From Gemmobacter lanyuensis (lineage in GTDB: Bacteria > Pseudomonadota > Alphaproteobacteria > Rhodobacterales > Rhodobacteraceae): a DNA stretch of 64,000 nt. The notes below the pieces were generated by a model. It was not told where the DNA came from and did no database searches. It saw only the letters and a list, made by a program, of their open reading frames with translations. Position numbers and translations under genes: made by a program. Within the stretch, counting starts at the first letter, position 1. Each line of letters begins with the position of its first letter. Shown in pieces: positions 8,518 through 17,322 of the stretch. The DNA is taken from contig NZ_BMYQ01000001.1 in assembly GCF_014652355.1 (NCBI RefSeq), positions 308,180 to 372,179 on the forward strand, given 5' to 3'.

Positions 8518-9120
8518 ATGCGTCGTGTTTCCGCGTTGATCGTGGTCGTGGCCGCCCTTGCGGCCGTTCCCGCAAGTGCCGAAGGTCTCCGCCTCTCCGG
8601 ATCGACCAAATCTCGCGCAACCCTCTTTCAGTCGCAGACCGCGCTGCTGGATGGTCGCCTCGCCAAACAATACGAAGGCTCCGTCCGTCTCACCCCGAAA
8701 CCCCCGCTTCTGGAACAGGCCAGCGCCGTTTCGGTTCCCCGCTTCTCGGGCCGCTACAAGGGGGAATATCTCGAAGTTGCCAAGAACATGGCCCGCCGCC
8801 ATGGCGTGCCGGAAGATATCTTCCTCCGTCTCGTGCAGCAGGAAAGCGGCTGGAACGCCGGTGCTGTCTCCCCCAAGGGCGCGACAGGCTTGGCCCAACT
8901 CATGCCCGATACCGCCCGCCTCCTGCGCGTCGACATCAACGACCCGCATGAAAACCTCGAAGGCGGCGCGCGCTATCTGTCGATGATGTATTCCAAATTC
9001 GGCAGCTGGCGCCTCGCCCTTGCTGCCTATAACGCAGGTCCCAAGGCCGTTGAACAGCACGGCGGCATCCCGCCCTATGCCGAAACGCAAAACTACGTGA
9101 AGGTCATCCTCGGCAGCTGA
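8518..9120 (+). CDS. Exported lytic transglycosylase (SLT domain)
   Basis: 200 residues. The start at 8518 gives a clear signal peptide ([21 protein letters not shown], cleavage after ASA); the longer upstream reading frame is antisense to ssb. The SLT domain covers about residues 80-195: catalytic Glu in QQESGWN, then [17 protein letters not shown] and ETQNYV, all family hallmarks. It cleaves peptidoglycan between MurNAc and GlcNAc in the periplasm. It has no LysM or other cell-wall-binding module. It ends at a repeat/terminator module shared with serS. Confidence 0.92.
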   Translation: MRRVSALIVVVAALAAVPASAEGLRLSGSTKSRATLFQSQTALLDGRLAKQYEGSVRLTPKPPLLEQASAVSVPRFSGRYKGEYLEVAKNMARRHGVPEDIFLRLVQQESGWNAGAVSPKGATGLAQLMPDTARLLRVDINDPHENLEGGARYLSMMYSKFGSWRLALAAYNAGPKAVEQHGGIPPYAETQNYVKVILGS

Positions 9121-9125
9121 CCCCC

Positions 9126-9195
9126 ATTTTCTGTCCCAAAATATCCTCAGGGGGTGAATTGCCGCAGGCAAGAGGGGGCGCGAGCGCCCCCTTTC
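9126..9195. repeat. Dispersed intergenic repeat, copy 2, with terminator hairpin
   Basis: 9126-9154 repeats the second arm of the 2762-2837 palindrome (ATTTTCTGTC...AAAATATCCTCAGGGGG). After a GAATTGCCG spacer comes the same hairpin AGGGGGCG-CGAG-CGCCCCCT (9173-9192) followed by TTTCC. As with copy 1 it lies at a convergent junction, here between the transglycosylase and serS genes, and probably terminates both. Confidence 0.75.
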
Positions 9196-9199
9196 CGCT

Positions 9200-10492
9200 T
9201 CACTCCAGCGCGCCGGCAGCCGAAATCCGGGTCTTGCCCCCCAGATAGGGATGCAGCGCCGCGGGCAGCTCAACCGAACCATCCGCCTGCTGACCGTTCT
9301 CCAGCACCGCAATTAGGCAGCGCCCGACCGCCAGACCCGAGCCATTGAGCGTATGCACGAATTCGGGCTTGCCCCCCGCCGCCGGGCGGAAGCGGGCATT
9401 CATCCGACGCGCCTGGAAATCACCGCAGACCGAGACCGAGCTGATCTCGCGATAGGTGTTCTGCCCCGGCAGCCAGACCTCGAGGTCATGGGTCTTCTGC
9501 GCGCCAAAGCCCATGTCCCCGGTGCAGAGCACGATGGTGCGATAGGGCAGGCCCAACTTTTCCAGAATGTTTTCGGCGCAGCGCGTCATGCGGTCATGTT
9601 CCGCAAGGCTCGTCTCGGGCGTGGTGATCGACACCATCTCGACCTTCTCGAACTGGTGCTGGCGCAGCATCCCGGTGGTGTCCTTGCCCGCCGAACCCGC
9701 TTCCGACCGGAAGCATTGGGTATGGGCGGTCATGCGGATCGGCAGGCTGCCTTCCTCCAGAATGTCACCCGCGACCGTATTGGTCAGCGTGACTTCCGAG
9801 GTCGGGACGAGCCACCAGCCATTGGTGGTCTGATAGCTGTCCTCGGCGAATTTCGGCAGCTGGTTGGTGCCATACATCGCCTCTTCCTTCACCAGGACCG
9901 GGGTCCAGGTTTCGGTCAGGCCATGGTCCGACACATGGGTATCCAGCATGAACTGCGCGAGCGCGCGATGCACACGGATCACGGCGCCGCGCAGCACCAC
10001 GAAGCGCGAACCGGAAAGCTTGGCCGCCGTGGCGAAGTCCATGCCCGGCTTCACGCCTTCAATGTCGAAATGCTCTTTCGGTGCGAAATCGAAGGCGCGG
10101 GGGGTGCCCCAGCGACGGATTTCCACATTCCCGGTTTCATCCGCGCCCTCGGGCACTTCCGCAAGCGGGCTGTTTGGGATGCGCAGCAGCAGGTCGCGCA
10201 GGCGCTGGTCCTCGGCCTCGGCCTCGGCGCTCATGCGGGCAACCTCGGCCTTCTTCTCGGCCACCAATGCGCGCAGACGTTCGAATTCCGCATCATCGCC
10301 GCGGCCTTTGGCGGCCCCCACCTCTTTCGAGGCGGCGTTCTGCGCGGCCTGCGCGGTCTCGGCGGCCAGGATCTTACTGCGGCGGGCCTCGTCGATGGCC
10401 AGCACCTCGGATGACATCGGCGACAGCCCCCGGCGCGCCAGGGCGGCGTCAAAGGCAGCGGGGTTTTCGCGGATCGCGCGGATGTCATGCAT
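9200..10492 (-). CDS. serS: Seryl-tRNA synthetase
   Basis: 430-residue class II synthetase charging tRNA-Ser and tRNA-Sec. The N-terminal coiled-coil arm (about residues 30-100) is rich in Ala/Glu; the core has [20 protein letters not shown] (motif 2) and [19 protein letters not shown] (motif 3). A GTG at 10501 would add three residues, but the ATG at 10492 ([11 protein letters not shown]) has the better-spaced AAAGG site and is the usual start of the family. Confidence 0.96.
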   Translation of the reverse strand: MHDIRAIRENPAAFDAALARRGLSPMSSEVLAIDEARRSKILAAETAQAAQNAASKEVGAAKGRGDDAEFERLRALVAEKKAEVARMSAEAEAEDQRLRDLLLRIPNSPLAEVPEGADETGNVEIRRWGTPRAFDFAPKEHFDIEGVKPGMDFATAAKLSGSRFVVLRGAVIRVHRALAQFMLDTHVSDHGLTETWTPVLVKEEAMYGTNQLPKFAEDSYQTTNGWWLVPTSEVTLTNTVAGDILEEGSLPIRMTAHTQCFRSEAGSAGKDTTGMLRQHQFEKVEMVSITTPETSLAEHDRMTRCAENILEKLGLPYRTIVLCTGDMGFGAQKTHDLEVWLPGQNTYREISSVSVCGDFQARRMNARFRPAAGGKPEFVHTLNGSGLAVGRCLIAVLENGQQADGSVELPAALHPYLGGKTRISAAGALE

Positions 10493-10807
10493 ATCTGTCA
10501 CCTTTCCTTGCAGGTGATCTTCATATGCAACATCGGCGCGGCCGGGTGAAGGGGAAACCGGACCCCGTCACGACCCCGGCCCGCGCGGTGGGGGCGCGGA
10601 TGCTTGGCACCTTCTGGACCTTTGGCCGGGCCCGCCCATCCGGCCGAAGGTATCGACAGGCGGGGCTGGGGGGCTTGGCCCCGGTGCCGATCACCCCCAT
10701 TTGATCGACGGGCCCCCTGCCTTGCCAAGTAACAAGGGCAGGGCTAGGGTGCGCCACCAAAATGCCGGGGGCCCCGGCGTGACACAAAGACAAGACGAGG
10801 ACGCTTC
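10493..10807. other. Intergenic region between serS and yajC
   Basis: 315 bp divergent region expected to hold the promoters of serS and of the yajC-secDF-ccm operon. It is very GC-rich with several short G/C palindromes (for example around 10665-10685). I see no convincing small gene, RNA or riboswitch here. Confidence 0.5.
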
Positions 10808-11140
10808 ATGTTCGTGACCCCCGCTTTCGCCCAGGCCGCCGGTGCCTCTGGCGGTGCCGCCGCTTTCACCAGCTTCGTGCCGCTGATCCTGATCTTCGGG
10901 ATCATGTATTTCCTGCTGATCCGTCCGCAGCAGAAGAAGATGAAAGACCACAAGACCATGGTCGATGCGCTGCGCCGCGGGGATCAGGTGCTGACCCAGG
11001 GCGGCCTGATCGCCAAGGTCGTGAAGGTGCATGACGACGGCATTCTGGAAGTCGAGATCGCCCAGGGCGTGATCGTGCGCACCCCGCGCCAGACCATCGC
11101 CCAGGTGATGAACAAGACCGAACCGGCCGTGGCCAAGTAA
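10808..11140 (+). CDS. yajC: Preprotein translocase accessory subunit YajC
   Basis: 110 residues with one transmembrane helix (PLILIFGIMYFLLIRPQQKK) followed by the conserved cytoplasmic segment starting MKDHKTMVDALRRGDQVLTQ. It associates with SecDF at the SecYEG translocon in the inner membrane. First gene of an operon continuing into secD 71 bp downstream. Confidence 0.95.
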   Translation: MFVTPAFAQAAGASGGAAAFTSFVPLILIFGIMYFLLIRPQQKKMKDHKTMVDALRRGDQVLTQGGLIAKVVKVHDDGILEVEIAQGVIVRTPRQTIAQVMNKTEPAVAK

Positions 11141-11211
11141 GCCCCGGCCCTGAACCCTCCGTGGCGCGGGTGTCCCCGCGCCGCCGCATATCCGCCTAAC
11201 GGAAGTCCGAG

Positions 11212-12879
11212 ATGAGCGAGACCCCCTTCTGGAAAAGTGCATTGGTCTGGGGGCTCGTGCTCCTTGGCCTCGCCTTTGCAGCCCCCAACCTGTTCTATGA
11301 CCGGGTTGAAAAGCATAATGACGCCGTCGCCGCCATCGAGGCTGCCAACGGGATCGCAACCCCTGACCAAGAGGCCGCGCGCGCGCTGTGGCCGGATTGG
11401 GCGCCTTCGGCCATCGTGCCGCTTGGGCTTGATCTGCGGGGCGGGGCGCATCTGCTGGCCGAGGTGCAGGTCGCGGATGTCTATGCCGCCCGCATTGATG
11501 CCATGTGGCCCGACGTGCGCGATGCGCTGCGCGACGTGCGTGATCAGGTCGGCAATGTGCGCAGGCAGCCTTCGGTCGAAGGCGTGCTGCGGGTCGCCAT
11601 CTCGAACCCCGAGGGCATGGCCGTCGCGCTGGAGAAGGTGAAGGCGCTTGCCACGCCGGTCGTCAGCCTCACCGGCATCGGCCAGAACGACATCGAGGTC
11701 AGCGCCGAGGGCACCGAGATCATCGTGCAGCTTTCCGAGGCCGAGCGTATCGCCACGGATCAGCGCACCATCCAGCAAAGCCTTGAAATCATCCGTCGCC
11801 GCGTCGATGAGGTTGGCACCCGCGAACCCACGATCCAGCGTCAGGGTGAAGACCGCATCCTGATCCAGGTGCCTGGCATCGGATCGGCGGCCGAGCTGAA
11901 ATCGCTGATCGGCACCACCGCCAAGCTGACCTTCCAGCCGGTCGTGCGCATCACCCAGGACGCCGCCACCAACCCCGGCCCGCGCGAGGCGCTGCTGCCC
12001 GCGATGGACCAGCCCGGCACCTATTACGTGGTGGAAAAGACCCCCGTCGTCACCGGCGAAGAGCTGACCAATGCCCAGCCCGCCTTTGACCAGAACGGCA
12101 AGCCCGCCGTCGAATTCCAGTTCGACCCGACCGGCGCGCGCAAATTTGGCGACTATACCGCCAACAATATCGGCAAGCCTTTCGCCATCGTCCTCGACGA
12201 TGAGGTGATTTCGGCCCCGGTGATCCAGAGCCATATCCCCGGCGGGCGCGGCATCATCACGGGCAGCTTCACCGTGGAGGAAAGCACCGAACTTGCAGTG
12301 CTGCTGCGCGCCGGCGCCCTGCCGGCCGAGATGACCTTCCTTGAAGAACGGACCATCGGCCCGGAACTCGGCGCGGACAGCATCGCAGCCGGTCAGACGG
12401 CCGCGCTGGTCGGCGCCTCGCTTGTGGCGGCCTATATGATTGCCTCCTACGGCATCTTCGGCACCATGACCATCATGGCGCTGGCGATCAACATCGCCAT
12501 CATCTTCGCGGTTCTCTCCCTGATCGGGGCCACGCTGACCCTGCCGGGCATCGCGGGGATCGTGCTGACCATGGGCATGTCGGTCGATGCCAACGTGCTG
12601 ATCTATGAACGCGTGCGCGAGGAACTGCGCGAAGGCAAATCCCCCGCCGCCGCCATGGACATCGGCTTTAGCAAGGCACTGTCGGCGATCATGGATTCGA
12701 ACGTAACGGGCCTGATCACCGCGTTGATCATGTTCTTCATCGGCTCGGGTCCGGTGCGGGGCTTTGCCGTGACCTCGGTCATCGGCATCTTCACCGCCAT
12801 GTTCACCGCCGTCTATGTGACGCGGGCGATCATCGCCATCTATCTCGGGTGGCGTCGCCCGAAAACGATCATCGTTTAA
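11212..12879 (+). CDS. secD: Protein translocase subunit SecD
   Basis: 555 residues. One N-terminal helix, a large periplasmic P1 domain (about 60-370) with the LGLDLRGGAHLLAEV motif, then five C-terminal helices containing GMSVDANVLIYERVREEL, the RND-type proton-path region. With SecF it uses the proton gradient to pull proteins across the inner membrane. 12 bp separate it from secF. Confidence 0.96.
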   Translation: MSETPFWKSALVWGLVLLGLAFAAPNLFYDRVEKHNDAVAAIEAANGIATPDQEAARALWPDWAPSAIVPLGLDLRGGAHLLAEVQVADVYAARIDAMWPDVRDALRDVRDQVGNVRRQPSVEGVLRVAISNPEGMAVALEKVKALATPVVSLTGIGQNDIEVSAEGTEIIVQLSEAERIATDQRTIQQSLEIIRRRVDEVGTREPTIQRQGEDRILIQVPGIGSAAELKSLIGTTAKLTFQPVVRITQDAATNPGPREALLPAMDQPGTYYVVEKTPVVTGEELTNAQPAFDQNGKPAVEFQFDPTGARKFGDYTANNIGKPFAIVLDDEVISAPVIQSHIPGGRGIITGSFTVEESTELAVLLRAGALPAEMTFLEERTIGPELGADSIAAGQTAALVGASLVAAYMIASYGIFGTMTIMALAINIAIIFAVLSLIGATLTLPGIAGIVLTMGMSVDANVLIYERVREELREGKSPAAAMDIGFSKALSAIMDSNVTGLITALIMFFIGSGPVRGFAVTSVIGIFTAMFTAVYVTRAIIAIYLGWRRPKTIIV

Positions 12880-12891
12880 GGAGCGGAACCC

Positions 12892-13872
12892 ATGGCTTTC
12901 CGTCTGAAACTGGTTCCCACGACAACCAACATCGATTTCTTCCGCTGGCAGTGGATCACCTTCGGCATTTCGGTGTTGGCGGTGGTCGTTTCGCTGATCT
13001 CGGTTGCAGTGATCGGGCTGAACTTCGGTGTCGACTTCAAGGGCGGCACCACCATCCGCACCGAAAGCAACCAGAATGTCGAAATCGCCGTCTACCGCGA
13101 GGCGCTGGACAAGCTGGGCCTCGGGGAAGTCTCGATCACCGAGGTTTTCGACCCCTCGTTCCGGGCCGACCAATTCGTCAAGATGCTGCGCGTCGCCCCG
13201 CAAGATGGCTATGAGGCCGTCACCCCCGAGGTCATCACCGAGGTCGAAGAGGCGCTGAAGGCCGTCGATCCGGCGATCACCTTCCCCTCGGTCGAATCCG
13301 TGGGCCCCAAGGTATCGAGCGAACTGATCTGGAAGGCGCTTCTTTCGGTCGCGGCCGGGTCGGCGGGGATCTGGATCTACGTCTGGCTGCGGTTCGAATG
13401 GCAATTCGCCGTGGGCTGCGTGGCGGCCCTGATCCATGACGTGATCGTCACGGTGGGGGTCTTCTCGATCTTCCAGTTGAAGTTCGACCTGACCATCGTG
13501 GCGGCGCTGCTTACCATCCTTGGCTATTCGGTCAACGATACCGTCGTGATCTTTGACCGGCTTCGCGAAAACCTTGCCAAATACAAGACCATGCCGCTGC
13601 GCGACATGATGAACCTCACCACGAACGAGACGCTCTCGCGCACGATCATGACGGCGACGACGACCTTCCTCGCGTTGCTCGCGCTGTTCATCTTTGGCGG
13701 CGACGTGATCCGCGGCTTCGTCTTTGCCATGCTGTTCGGCGTGGTGATCGGCACCTATTCGACGCTCTATGTGGCCAAGAACATCGTGCTGATGCTGGGC
13801 GTGGACCGCAGCGAGAAGCAAAAGAAGGAACGGGCAAAGGGCGATCATGAATTCGCCAATATCGACGCCTGA
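12892..13872 (+). CDS. secF: Protein translocase subunit SecF
   Basis: 326 residues with six predicted helices; the periplasmic domain starts with LNFGVDFKGGTTIRTES, and the RND motif GYSVNDTVVIFDRLREN lies in TM4. Partner of SecD. The C-terminal tail is basic. The Mth938-like gene follows after 18 bp, likely in the same operon. Confidence 0.96.
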   Translation: MAFRLKLVPTTTNIDFFRWQWITFGISVLAVVVSLISVAVIGLNFGVDFKGGTTIRTESNQNVEIAVYREALDKLGLGEVSITEVFDPSFRADQFVKMLRVAPQDGYEAVTPEVITEVEEALKAVDPAITFPSVESVGPKVSSELIWKALLSVAAGSAGIWIYVWLRFEWQFAVGCVAALIHDVIVTVGVFSIFQLKFDLTIVAALLTILGYSVNDTVVIFDRLRENLAKYKTMPLRDMMNLTTNETLSRTIMTATTTFLALLALFIFGGDVIRGFVFAMLFGVVIGTYSTLYVAKNIVLMLGVDRSEKQKKERAKGDHEFANIDA

Positions 13873-13890
13873 GGCAAAGGGGGCAGGGCC

Positions 13891-14244
13891 ATGCGACTGA
13901 CCGAAATCACCTATAGCGAGGCGCAGCCGGTCGAGGGCTATGGCCCCGGTTTCTTCCGCATCGGTGGCAAGGTGCTGCAAGGCCCGGTCATCATCACGCC
14001 CTGGGATGCCGGGTCCTGGGGCGGGCTTGCAGATCTGGATCCGCTGCTGGCGCTGGCCGACCGGATCGACGTCTTGTTCCTTGGCATGGGTGCGGATATC
14101 GCCCATGCCCCCGCCGATCTGCGGACCAGGGTCGAGGCGCTGGGTCTGGGGCTTGAGGTCATGTCCTCTCCCGCGGCCTGCCGCACCTATAACGTGCTGC
14201 TGTCAGAGGGGCGGCGCGTCGCGCTGGCGCTGCTGCCGGTCTGA
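13891..14244 (+). CDS. Mth938-like (DUF498) domain protein
   Basis: 117 residues of the Mth938/DUF498 family, a small compact fold also found in mitochondrial NDUFAF3. Visible family features are the GYGPGFFRIGG N-terminal strand and GMGADIAHAPADLRT in the middle. In alphaproteobacteria it regularly follows secF, as here. The bacterial function is not established; homology to NDUFAF3 hints at complex I or membrane-protein assembly. Confidence 0.85.
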   Translation: MRLTEITYSEAQPVEGYGPGFFRIGGKVLQGPVIITPWDAGSWGGLADLDPLLALADRIDVLFLGMGADIAHAPADLRTRVEALGLGLEVMSSPAACRTYNVLLSEGRRVALALLPV

Positions 14245-14346
14245 CCCGCCTTCCTGTTGACGCCTTGCAAGGCCCCGTCTGCCGGTTTGTCGCAGGCGGG
14301 GCCTTTCGCTTTGCCTGCGGGCGCACAATCGGCTAGGCATGGGGGC

Positions 14347-14970
14347 ATGGATTTTGTCGTGTCTGATCTTGCGGTTGCGCGTGGAGGGATCTGCGTCCTC
14401 GAAGGGGTGAACTTCACCCTGCGCCCCGGTGCTGCGCTGGTCTTGCGCGGGCCGAACGGGGTGGGCAAGACCACGCTTCTGCGGACCCTTGCGGGCCTGC
14501 AGCCACCGCTGGAAGGGCAGATCTCTGCCCCGCCCGAGGCGATTGCCTATGCCGCCCATGCCGATGGCCTGAAGGGCACGCTCAGCGTGACCGAAAACCT
14601 CGAATTCTGGGCGGCGGTGCATGGCACGCGGGGCATTGATCACGCGCTTGACCGTATGAACCTGCGCGACTTGCGCGACCGCCGCGCGGCGAACCTTTCG
14701 GCCGGGCAAAAGCGCCGTCTGGGGCTGGCGCGGCTTCTGGTCAGCGGCCGCCCGATCTGGATGCTGGATGAACCGACCGTGAGCCTCGATGTCGCCTCGG
14801 TCGCGCTCTTTGCCGGGGTGGTGCGTGACCATCTGGGGCAGGGCGGCTCCGCCCTTATGGCCACCCATATCGACCTGGGCCTGTCCGAGGCCGCGGTGCT
14901 GGACCTTGCGGCCTTCCGCGCGCAGGGCCGGGTGCAGGCGGCCCATGGGTTTGATGAGGCTTTCGCATGA
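14347..14970 (+). CDS. ccmA: Haem exporter ATP-binding protein CcmA
   Basis: 207-residue ABC ATPase of cytochrome c maturation. Walker [10 protein letters not shown], signature [16 protein letters not shown] and Walker [12 protein letters not shown] are all present. The start at 14347 ([13 protein letters not shown]) gives the normal length; the frame is open upstream but unlike the family. With CcmB/C/D it forms the transporter that releases holo-CcmE. It overlaps ccmB by 4 bp (ATGA). Confidence 0.93.
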   Translation: MDFVVSDLAVARGGICVLEGVNFTLRPGAALVLRGPNGVGKTTLLRTLAGLQPPLEGQISAPPEAIAYAAHADGLKGTLSVTENLEFWAAVHGTRGIDHALDRMNLRDLRDRRAANLSAGQKRRLGLARLLVSGRPIWMLDEPTVSLDVASVALFAGVVRDHLGQGGSALMATHIDLGLSEAAVLDLAAFRAQGRVQAAHGFDEAFA

Positions 14971-15623
14971 TCGCCCTTTTGCTGCGCGATCTGCGGTTGG
15001 CCATGCGGGCCGGGGGGGGCTTCGGCCTGGGCCTCGCCTTCTTCCTGCTGGTGGCGGTGCTGGTGCCGCTGGGGGTTGGACCCGAGGGCGGGGTTCTGGC
15101 CCGGATCGCGCCGGGCATCCTGTGGGTCGGGGCGCTGCTGGCCTGCCTCCTCAGCCTCGACCGGCTCTTTGCGCTGGATCATGAGGATGGGTCGCTTGAC
15201 TTGCTGGCCACCGCGCCCATCCCGCTGGAGGGCGTGGTGGCCATCAAGGCGCTGGCACATTGGCTGGTGACGGGCCTGCCGCTGACGCTGGCCGCGCCGC
15301 TTTTGGGGGTGCTGCTGCACCTGCCGGACAGCGGGCAGGTCTGGCTGGTGGCCTCGCTCGCCGTCGGGACGCCCGCGCTCTCCTCCATCGGGGCCTTTGG
15401 CGCGGCGCTGACCGTGGGGCTCAAGCGCGGCGGGCTGCTTCTCAGCCTGCTGGTGCTGCCTCTCTATGTGCCGACGCTGATCTTTGGCGCCGAAATCATC
15501 AAGCGCGGGGCGGCAGGCATGGCGGTCGAGGTGCCGCTCCTGCTGCTTGCCGGTATCACGCTGGGGGCGGCGGCGGCCTTGCCCTTTGCTTCGGCGCTGG
15601 CGCTGCGTATCAATCTCAGGTGA
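14967..15623 (+). CDS. ccmB: Haem exporter membrane subunit CcmB
   Basis: 218 residues with about six transmembrane segments, beginning [20 protein letters not shown] and containing [18 protein letters not shown], the conserved CcmB cytoplasmic loop. Membrane partner of CcmA; its start codon overlaps the ccmA stop. Confidence 0.93.
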   Translation: MIALLLRDLRLAMRAGGGFGLGLAFFLLVAVLVPLGVGPEGGVLARIAPGILWVGALLACLLSLDRLFALDHEDGSLDLLATAPIPLEGVVAIKALAHWLVTGLPLTLAAPLLGVLLHLPDSGQVWLVASLAVGTPALSSIGAFGAALTVGLKRGGLLLSLLVLPLYVPTLIFGAEIIKRGAAGMAVEVPLLLLAGITLGAAAALPFASALALRINLR

Positions 15624-15674
15624 GGGGCGCGGATGCCCCTTGTCGCACTCCCCTCAACGATCTAGCGAGAGCCC

Positions 15675-16409
15675 ATGTCGATCTGGGAATATGCCAATCC
15701 GAAAAAGTTCATCGCCACGGCGCAGAGGGTGCTGCCCTGGGTCGCCACCGGTGCGGCTGTCGCGCTGATCATGGGGCTGATCTGGGGCTTTTTCTTCACC
15801 CCGGATGACTACAAGCAGGGATCGACCGTCAAGATCATCTTCCTGCATGTGCCCGCCGCGATGATGGCGATCAATGCCTGGGTGATGATGCTGGTGACCA
15901 GTCTGGTCTGGCTGGTACGCCGCCACCATGTCAGCGCGCTGGCCGCCCGTGCCGCAGCCCCCGTGGGCATGACCTTCACGCTGATCGCGCTGGCGACCGG
16001 CGCCTTCTGGGGCCAGCCGATGTGGGGCACCTGGTGGGAATGGGACCCGCGGCTGACCTCGTTCCTGATCCTGTTCCTGTTCTATCTGGGCTATGTCGCC
16101 TTGTGGGAGGCGGTCGAAAATCCCGATACCGCCGCTGATCTGACCGCCGTCCTTTGCATGGTCGGGTCTGTCTTTGCGGTGCTGTCGCGCTACGCAGTGA
16201 AGTTCTGGAACCAGGGCCTTCATCAAGATTCGACCATTCTGAAAGTGGGGGAAAAAGATCCGCTCGACCCCGCCTATTATTGGCCGCTGGCGGTCTGCAT
16301 TGCAGGGTTCATCCTGTTGTTCGTGGCGCTGGTGCTGCTGCGGACGATCACGGAAATCCGCCTGCGCCGCCTTGCGGTCATCGAAGCACGAGAGAGACTG
16401 GGATCATGA
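15675..16409 (+). CDS. ccmC: Haem-handling membrane protein CcmC
   Basis: 244 residues, six transmembrane helices, with the tryptophan-rich WWD motif WGTWWEWDPRLTS on the periplasmic side, which presents haem to CcmE. Conserved His residues flank the motif (FLHVPAAMMAI before it). It overlaps ccmD by 4 bp. Confidence 0.95.
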   Translation: MSIWEYANPKKFIATAQRVLPWVATGAAVALIMGLIWGFFFTPDDYKQGSTVKIIFLHVPAAMMAINAWVMMLVTSLVWLVRRHHVSALAARAAAPVGMTFTLIALATGAFWGQPMWGTWWEWDPRLTSFLILFLFYLGYVALWEAVENPDTAADLTAVLCMVGSVFAVLSRYAVKFWNQGLHQDSTILKVGEKDPLDPAYYWPLAVCIAGFILLFVALVLLRTITEIRLRRLAVIEARERLGS

Positions 16410-16564
16410 TGCCCGATCTGGGGAAATATGCCGTTACGGTGTTGTCGTCCTACGGGGTGACGCTGGTTCTGCTGGCAGGGCTGGTGGCCCTGTCTTGGGC
16501 GCGCCATCAGCGCGTGCGCCGCGCGTTGCAACAGGCCGAAGCCCGCACCGGGCGGGAGGGGTAA
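16406..16564 (+). CDS. ccmD: Haem exporter small subunit CcmD
   Basis: 52 residues with a single transmembrane helix (VTLVLLAGLVALSWA) and a basic cytoplasmic tail, as in CcmD, which helps release holo-CcmE from the CcmABC complex. The start overlaps the ccmC stop; ATG at 16406 or 16409 are both possible. Position between ccmC and ccmG supports the call. Confidence 0.88.
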   Translation: MMPDLGKYAVTVLSSYGVTLVLLAGLVALSWARHQRVRRALQQAEARTGREG

Positions 16565-16565
16565 G

Positions 16566-17120
16566 ATGAACCGCATTCTGATGTTCCTGCCGCTGGTGGT
16601 GGTGCTGGGCTTTCTGGGCGCCATTGCCCTGCCGAAACTGGTGCAGAACGCCGAAGATCCGGCCTCGGCCGAGGCGCTGCCCTCGACGCTGGTCGGGCGT
16701 CCTGCGCCGGTCTTGCAGGTAGAGCCGCTGGGCAGCCACCCTGCGCTGACCGATGCCGCGCTGCGCGCGCCGGGGGTGAAGCTGGTGAATTTCTGGGCAA
16801 GCTGGTGCGCTCCGTGCCGGGCCGAACATCCGATGCTGAAGCAGCTGCAAAGCGAGGGCATCGTGATCCACGGCATCAATTACAAGGACAAGCCCGAGAA
16901 CGCCGAGGCCTTCCTGACCGAGCTTGGCAATCCCTACGCGACGCTGGGCACCGATGCCGGGCGCAACGCCCTGGATTGGGGCGTCTACGGCGTGCCCGAA
17001 ACCTATGTCATCGACGGGAAGGGCCAGGTTGTCACCCGTTTCGCAGGCCCGATCACCAAGCAAGAGCTGGAGCGTGTGATCCGCCCTGCCATCGCGCAGG
17101 CGCTGGCCCAAGGCGACTGA
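16566..17120 (+). CDS. ccmG: Thiol:disulfide interchange protein CcmG/DsbE
   Basis: 184 residues: an N-terminal membrane anchor (ILMFLPLVVVLGFLGAIALP), then a thioredoxin fold with the redox motif WASWCAPCRAEHP and the GVYGVPETYVID cis-Pro loop. It keeps apocytochrome c cysteines reduced in the periplasm. Starts 1 bp after ccmD; last gene of the visible ccm block (ccmE, F and H are elsewhere). Confidence 0.94.
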   Translation: MNRILMFLPLVVVLGFLGAIALPKLVQNAEDPASAEALPSTLVGRPAPVLQVEPLGSHPALTDAALRAPGVKLVNFWASWCAPCRAEHPMLKQLQSEGIVIHGINYKDKPENAEAFLTELGNPYATLGTDAGRNALDWGVYGVPETYVIDGKGQVVTRFAGPITKQELERVIRPAIAQALAQGD

Positions 17121-17322
17121 TCAGCCTGTCAGCAGCAGGGCCGACAAAAACAACCAAGGCAGCTCGGGCAGCGGCAAGCTGGCCAGCCCGGCACGAATGA
17201 AGGTGGTGATCGGTGTCATGCAACGCTCCGCCAAGGGGGATTGGTGGACAGATTGCGTGGAACAGATGAAGAACTTCTGAAGCGGCTGGCTCGTGGACGA
17301 AACAGTTTGTCCGTCCGAAGGA

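Noticed and set aside
10984-14106. Very long minus-strand frame opposite secD-secF
   Set aside because: Antisense shadow: secD and secF on the + strand have unmistakable motifs and the minus product is His/Asp/Arg-rich without any domain.
17197-17280. Short frame MKVVIGVMQRSAKGDWWTDC after ccmG
   Set aside because: Only 27 codons, no ribosome site and no recognisable family; probably chance or a fragment.
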